NCBI GenBank assembly: GCA_946482355.1
Contig: CAMLRE010000062.1
Span: 1 to 8,841 of the forward strand
From: an uncultured Bdellovibrio sp.
GTDB lineage: Bacteria; Bdellovibrionota; Bdellovibrionia; Bdellovibrionales; Bdellovibrionaceae
DNA: 8,841 nucleotides
Direction: 5' to 3'
In this document: positions 7,145-8,841 of the stretch, one piece after another
Layout: each line of letters starts with the position of its first letter
Numbering within the stretch: position 1 is the first letter of the stretch
Program-made: the position numbers and the translations under genes
The notes under the pieces: model-generated
Told to the model about the DNA's origin: nothing
The model's database searches: none
What the model saw: the letters and a program-made list of their open reading frames with translations, nothing else

Positions 7145-7248
7145 AATTTTTTTCTCCCTTCAAAAGCCTCAGACAATCCGTTTGTCACGCCTTTGCGTTC
7201 GCAAAGCCGCGCCAAGCCCGAACTCGTTTTTGAAGGAAGAAAAAAATT
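7145..7248 (+). repeat. Structured inverted-repeat element, copy 1 (sense +)
   Basis: A 104-nt element starting 16 bases after the M48 stop. Outer arms 7145-7165 and 7228-7248 pair at 20 of 21 positions (one C-A mismatch at 7156/7237), and a further G-T and C-G pair extend inward. Inside are a middle stem GTTTG/CAAGC (7180-7184 with 7213-7217) and an apical stem 7189-7196 with 7201-7208, interrupted by one mismatch and closing a GTTC loop. The core carries GCCTCA, GTCAC, TTCGCAA, GCGCC, CCGAACT and CGTTTT, all shared with copy 2. There is no open reading frame of note and no U-tract after the stem, so a classical intrinsic terminator is not the best description. A mobile palindromic repeat, 3' UTR element or small RNA are the alternatives. 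Confidence 0.75.
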
Positions 7249-7288
7249 CTAATCTTTCAAATTCTCTATTCTCTCTACAATCGAAGAT

Positions 7289-7400
7289 CTAAAAATATTT
7301 AATGCCTCTAAAACGTAGTTCGGAGGTGGGCGCAAGGTTGCGAATGCAAGCTTGTGACACCCCCGCTGTTTGAGGCTTTAGAGGTATTAAATATTTTTAG
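7289..7400 (-). repeat. Structured inverted-repeat element, copy 2 (sense -)
   Basis: A 112-nt element whose outer arms 7289-7312 and 7377-7400 pair at all 24 positions (one G-T at 7304/7385). Read on the minus strand, its core aligns with copy 1 almost without gaps: about 49 of 72 positions agree by hand alignment, with one single-base gap in a C-run and one near CCGAACT. The middle stem is CGGGGGTG/CACCTCCG (minus-strand reading of 7358-7365 and 7321-7328). The apical stem is 7346-7353 with 7334-7341 around a 4-nt loop read as ATTC. The arm sequences are unrelated to those of copy 1. It lies 30 bases beyond the tadA stop on tadA's sense strand. Confidence 0.75.
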
Positions 7401-7416
7401 CCTCGCGTGCAGACTG

Positions 7417-7441
7417 AACTTATTTGAAAGTTATTTTTTTT
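7417..7441 (+). terminator. Weak terminator-like hairpin with T8 tract
   Basis: AACTT (7417-7421) pairs with AAGTT (7428-7432) around a 6-nt loop and is followed by A and eight T's (7434-7441). It would stop plus-strand transcription arriving from the protease gene just as it enters tadA in antisense. The stem is short, and the T-tract is also the Lys-rich 3' end of tadA, so this may be coincidence. Confidence 0.3.
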
Positions 7442-7907
7442 CTGAGCGTTTTTGTTTGAAGAAGGTCTTCAGTAAATCACTGCATTCGTGTTGCATGAGT
7501 CCGTTTTCGGCTGTGAATCTGTGATTTAGTTTTGGGTGTTTTGATAAATCTTCGAGTGAGCCCATGGCTCCGGCTTTTGGGTCGTGGGTGGCGAAGACAA
7601 CGCGTTTGATTCTTGATTGCACTAAGGCTCCCGCGCACATGTAGCACGGTTCAAGAGTTACATAGAGGGTGCAATCGACTAAGCGCCATGAGTTTTTGGT
7701 TTTGCAGGCTCTGTGAAGGGCTACTAGTTCGGCGTGGCCTAAAACAGTATTTAGTTGTTCGCGCTTGTTTCCGGATTTTCCGATGACCTTGCCTTCAGCA
7801 TCGACCACTACGGCGCCGATCGGTACTTCGCCTTTTAATTGGGCGTTTTTGGCCAATTTAAAGGCTAATTGCATGAATTTATGGTCTTGTTCGGTGAATT
7901 GATCCAT
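7431..7907 (-). CDS. tadA: tRNA(adenine34) deaminase TadA
   Basis: Zinc-dependent deaminase that converts A34 to inosine in the anticodon of tRNA-Arg(ACG), allowing decoding of CGN codons; essential in most bacteria. The protein has 158 residues, normal for TadA. GEVPIGAVVVDAEG at 26-39 is the family N-terminal block. The zinc site consists of His58 in HAE (with Glu60 as the proton shuttle) and Cys88 and Cys91 in PCYMC, followed by AGALVQSRIKRVVFA and DPKAGAMGS, all typical of TadA rather than cytidine or guanine deaminases. The C-terminus is basic (KQKRSEKK). It is transcribed toward the M48 gene and away from rpsU. The ATG at 7907 gives the expected N-terminus; upstream there is only a poor ribosome site (GAG). 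Confidence 0.94.
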   Translation of the reverse strand: MDQFTEQDHKFMQLAFKLAKNAQLKGEVPIGAVVVDAEGKVIGKSGNKREQLNTVLGHAELVALHRACKTKNSWRLVDCTLYVTLEPCYMCAGALVQSRIKRVVFATHDPKAGAMGSLEDLSKHPKLNHRFTAENGLMQHECSDLLKTFFKQKRSEKK

Positions 7908-7923
7908 CTACGGGCTCAGTCTT

Positions 7924-7929
7924 AGTATA
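7924..7929 (-). promoter_or_regulatory. Possible -10 element of tadA
   Basis: Read on the minus strand this is TATACT, five of six to the -10 consensus. Transcription would begin near 7917, only about 10 bases before the tadA ATG, leaving no room for a normal ribosome site. The -35 region (about 7947-7952, TTTAGT) is poor. Confidence 0.33.
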
Positions 7930-7996
7930 AAAGCTTGAAATATTTAACTAAATGGTCTTGCTGCAGCCAGTCATTAAGTGTAAATACAGTCCTCGG

Positions 7997-8024
7997 TTGT
8001 TAATACTTTCTATTCATTTTGAAT
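7997..8024 (+). promoter_or_regulatory. Weak promoter candidate for rpsU
   Basis: TTGTTA (7997-8002, four of six) and TTGAAT (8019-8024, four of six) are 16 bp apart, giving a leader of about 45 nt. TACAAA at 8028-8033 is an alternative -10 but has no -35. A promoter must lie in this divergent region because tadA points the other way; which of these is used is uncertain. Confidence 0.28.
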
Positions 8025-8034
8025 TTGTACAAAT
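8023..8034 (+). promoter_or_regulatory. Perfect 12-bp palindrome upstream of rpsU
   Basis: ATTTGTACAAAT reads the same on both strands and lies at or just downstream of the likely start region of rpsU. The length and symmetry fit a dimeric repressor site, but A/T-rich palindromes of this size also occur by chance. Confidence 0.35.
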
Positions 8035-8076
8035 ACAGCTTCAAAAAATCCACAGCGGAAGGCAGGTGAATATCTT

Positions 8077-8283
8077 ATGGCATTAGTTAAAATCAGAGAC
8101 GGTGAATCTTTCGAATCAGCATTCAGAAAGTTCAAAAAGTCTTGTGAGAAAGCTGGTATCCTTTCAGAAGTTAAAAAACGTGAACACTTCGAAAAACCAA
8201 GCGTATCTGCTAAGAAAAAATCTATCGCTGCTCGTAAACGCGCTACGAAAAAAACTCGTGGTGGTTTCAGAGACCGCGACTAG
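8077..8283 (+). CDS. rpsU: 30S ribosomal protein S21
   Basis: Small, highly basic protein of the 30S subunit, 68 residues, the usual size for S21. It joins late in assembly near the platform, close to the anti-Shine-Dalgarno end of 16S rRNA, and assists initiation. The start [22 protein letters not shown] matches the family closely: the [14 protein letters not shown] block in one helix, then [12 protein letters not shown], and an Arg/Lys-rich tail with [17 protein letters not shown] 8077 has AGGTGA at 8064-8069, seven bases upstream. A strong terminator follows before yqeY; this gene pair commonly heads a unit leading to dnaG and rpoD. Expression is probably high, judging by the tidy terminator and good ribosome site. 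Confidence 0.94.
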   Translation: MALVKIRDGESFESAFRKFKKSCEKAGILSEVKKREHFEKPSVSAKKKSIAARKRATKKTRGGFRDRD

Positions 8284-8307
8284 TTCGTAATTTTATTACA
8301 AGCTTAT

Positions 8308-8345
8308 AGAGCTCTTAGGGATTCATTTCTTAAGAGCTCTTTTTA
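8308..8345 (+). terminator. Intrinsic terminator between rpsU and yqeY
   Basis: AGAGCTCTTA (8308-8317) and TAAGAGCTCT (8331-8340) are exact reverse complements, giving a 10-bp stem that can extend into the loop through G-T pairs. TTTTTATTT follows immediately. This is the clearest terminator in the window. Some read-through would be needed if yqeY depends on the rpsU promoter. Confidence 0.87.
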
Positions 8346-8378
8346 TTTCAAATTCAAATTATTTAAGGGAGTAGACTC

Positions 8379-8825
8379 ATGGAACTTAAAGATCAAATCA
8401 TGGCTGATATCAAAGCTGCAATGATTGCCAAAGATTCAGTAAAATTAAACACTCTTCGTTTTTTACATGCAGCGATTAAGCAAAAAGAAATCGACTCTCG
8501 TCCGAATCCGTTAACAGCTGACGATGTTATGGCTGTTTTAAAAAAATTAGTTAAACAACGTAAAGAATCTATCGACCAATTCGCAACTGCAGGTCGTACT
8601 GATTTAGTTGACGCTGAAACAGCTGAGTTAAAAGTGATGGAAGTTTACTTACCGGCTCAAATGTCTCGTGAACAAATTGAACAAGTTGTTGCTGACGTAA
8701 TTAAAGAAACAGGCGCTTCATCGATCAAAGATATGGGCACTGTGATGAAAGCTGTTCAAGCTAAAACTGCTGGAACTGCTGACGGCAAAACAATTAGCGA
8801 AGTGATTAAATCAAAACTGAACTAA
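8379..8825 (+). CDS. yqeY: GatB/YqeY domain protein
   Basis: GatB/YqeY-domain protein of 148 residues, full length for the stand-alone family. An N-terminal helical part (about 1-70: MELKDQIMADIKAAMIAKD, LRFLHAAIKQKEID, VLKKLVKQRKESIDQF) is followed by the domain that resembles the tail of the GatB amidotransferase subunit. Its landmarks are the GRTDLVDAETAELKVMEVYLP region near 72-92, SSIKDMGTVMKAV and GTADGKTISEVIK. Such domains bind tRNA in GatB; the role of free YqeY is not established, though a link with tRNA or amidotransferase function is inferred. ATG 8379 has AAGGGAG at 8365-8371, seven bases upstream. It follows the rpsU terminator by about 33 bases with no strong promoter visible, so it may rely on read-through. 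Downstream sequence ends before any next gene can be seen. Confidence 0.93.
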   Translation: MELKDQIMADIKAAMIAKDSVKLNTLRFLHAAIKQKEIDSRPNPLTADDVMAVLKKLVKQRKESIDQFATAGRTDLVDAETAELKVMEVYLPAQMSREQIEQVVADVIKETGASSIKDMGTVMKAVQAKTAGTADGKTISEVIKSKLN

Positions 8826-8841
8826 GTTGGGATTTAAGCAA

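Noticed and set aside
7145..7400. Integron attC sites
   Set aside because: The folded shape is reminiscent, but no paired RYYYAAC/GTTRRRY core sites are found and no integrase or cassette genes are present.
7145..7400. Simple bidirectional intrinsic terminators
   Set aside because: There is no U-tract after either stem on the sense strand, and the shared 65-nt core with covarying inner stems is not expected of ordinary terminators. They may still stop transcription.
8102..8290. Second frame across rpsU
   Set aside because: It is wholly explained by the S21 coding sequence in the correct frame and has no ribosome site.

Overview
The window is an A/T-rich, gene-dense bacterial chromosome segment with strong TTA-leucine usage, clear AGGAG-type ribosome sites and a Gram-negative lipoprotein. 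The combination of a PrkA/YeaH/SpoVR operon, a bacterial SUI1 protein and an rpsU-yqeY pair fits a Bdellovibrionota-type (former deltaproteobacterial) genome. That assignment is an inference from gene content and codon use, not proven by the sequence.

Layout. 1-129 is the C-terminal tail of an unidentified gene. 223-5039 is a stress-type operon of three genes: prkA (AAA+/serine kinase), yeaH (DUF444, von Willebrand A-like) and spoVR/ycgB. It has a structured leader, two hairpins in the prkA-yeaH gap and a likely intrinsic terminator at 5064-5094. 5151-6248 is a two-gene unit with its own promoter-like site: a SUI1/YciH translation factor and, 3 bases on, an OmpR/PhoB-type response regulator with no kinase beside it. 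Two hairpins follow (6246-6300), then a secreted M48 metalloprotease lipoprotein (6325-7128).

7129-7430 lies between convergent genes (protease on +, tadA on -) and holds the most unusual signal in the window. It contains two copies of one structured element in opposite orientation, each with long self-complementary arms. The arms differ between copies, but the core of about 65 nt is shared and its inner stems show compensatory changes. Each copy sits just after the stop codon of its adjacent gene, in that gene's sense orientation. I do not recognise the family.

7431-7907 (-) is tadA, the tRNA adenosine deaminase. Divergent from it is rpsU (8077-8283), with a perfect 12-bp palindrome upstream and a strong terminator downstream. 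Then comes yqeY (8379-8825), probably leading out of the window toward dnaG/rpoD as in many genomes.

Working together: PrkA, YeaH and SpoVR are a widely co-occurring set thought to act jointly in stationary-phase and stress adaptation. The SUI1/regulator pair links translation initiation to a phosphorelay output. tadA, rpsU and yqeY are translation housekeeping genes. No tRNA, rRNA, CRISPR array, transposase or phage gene is seen.
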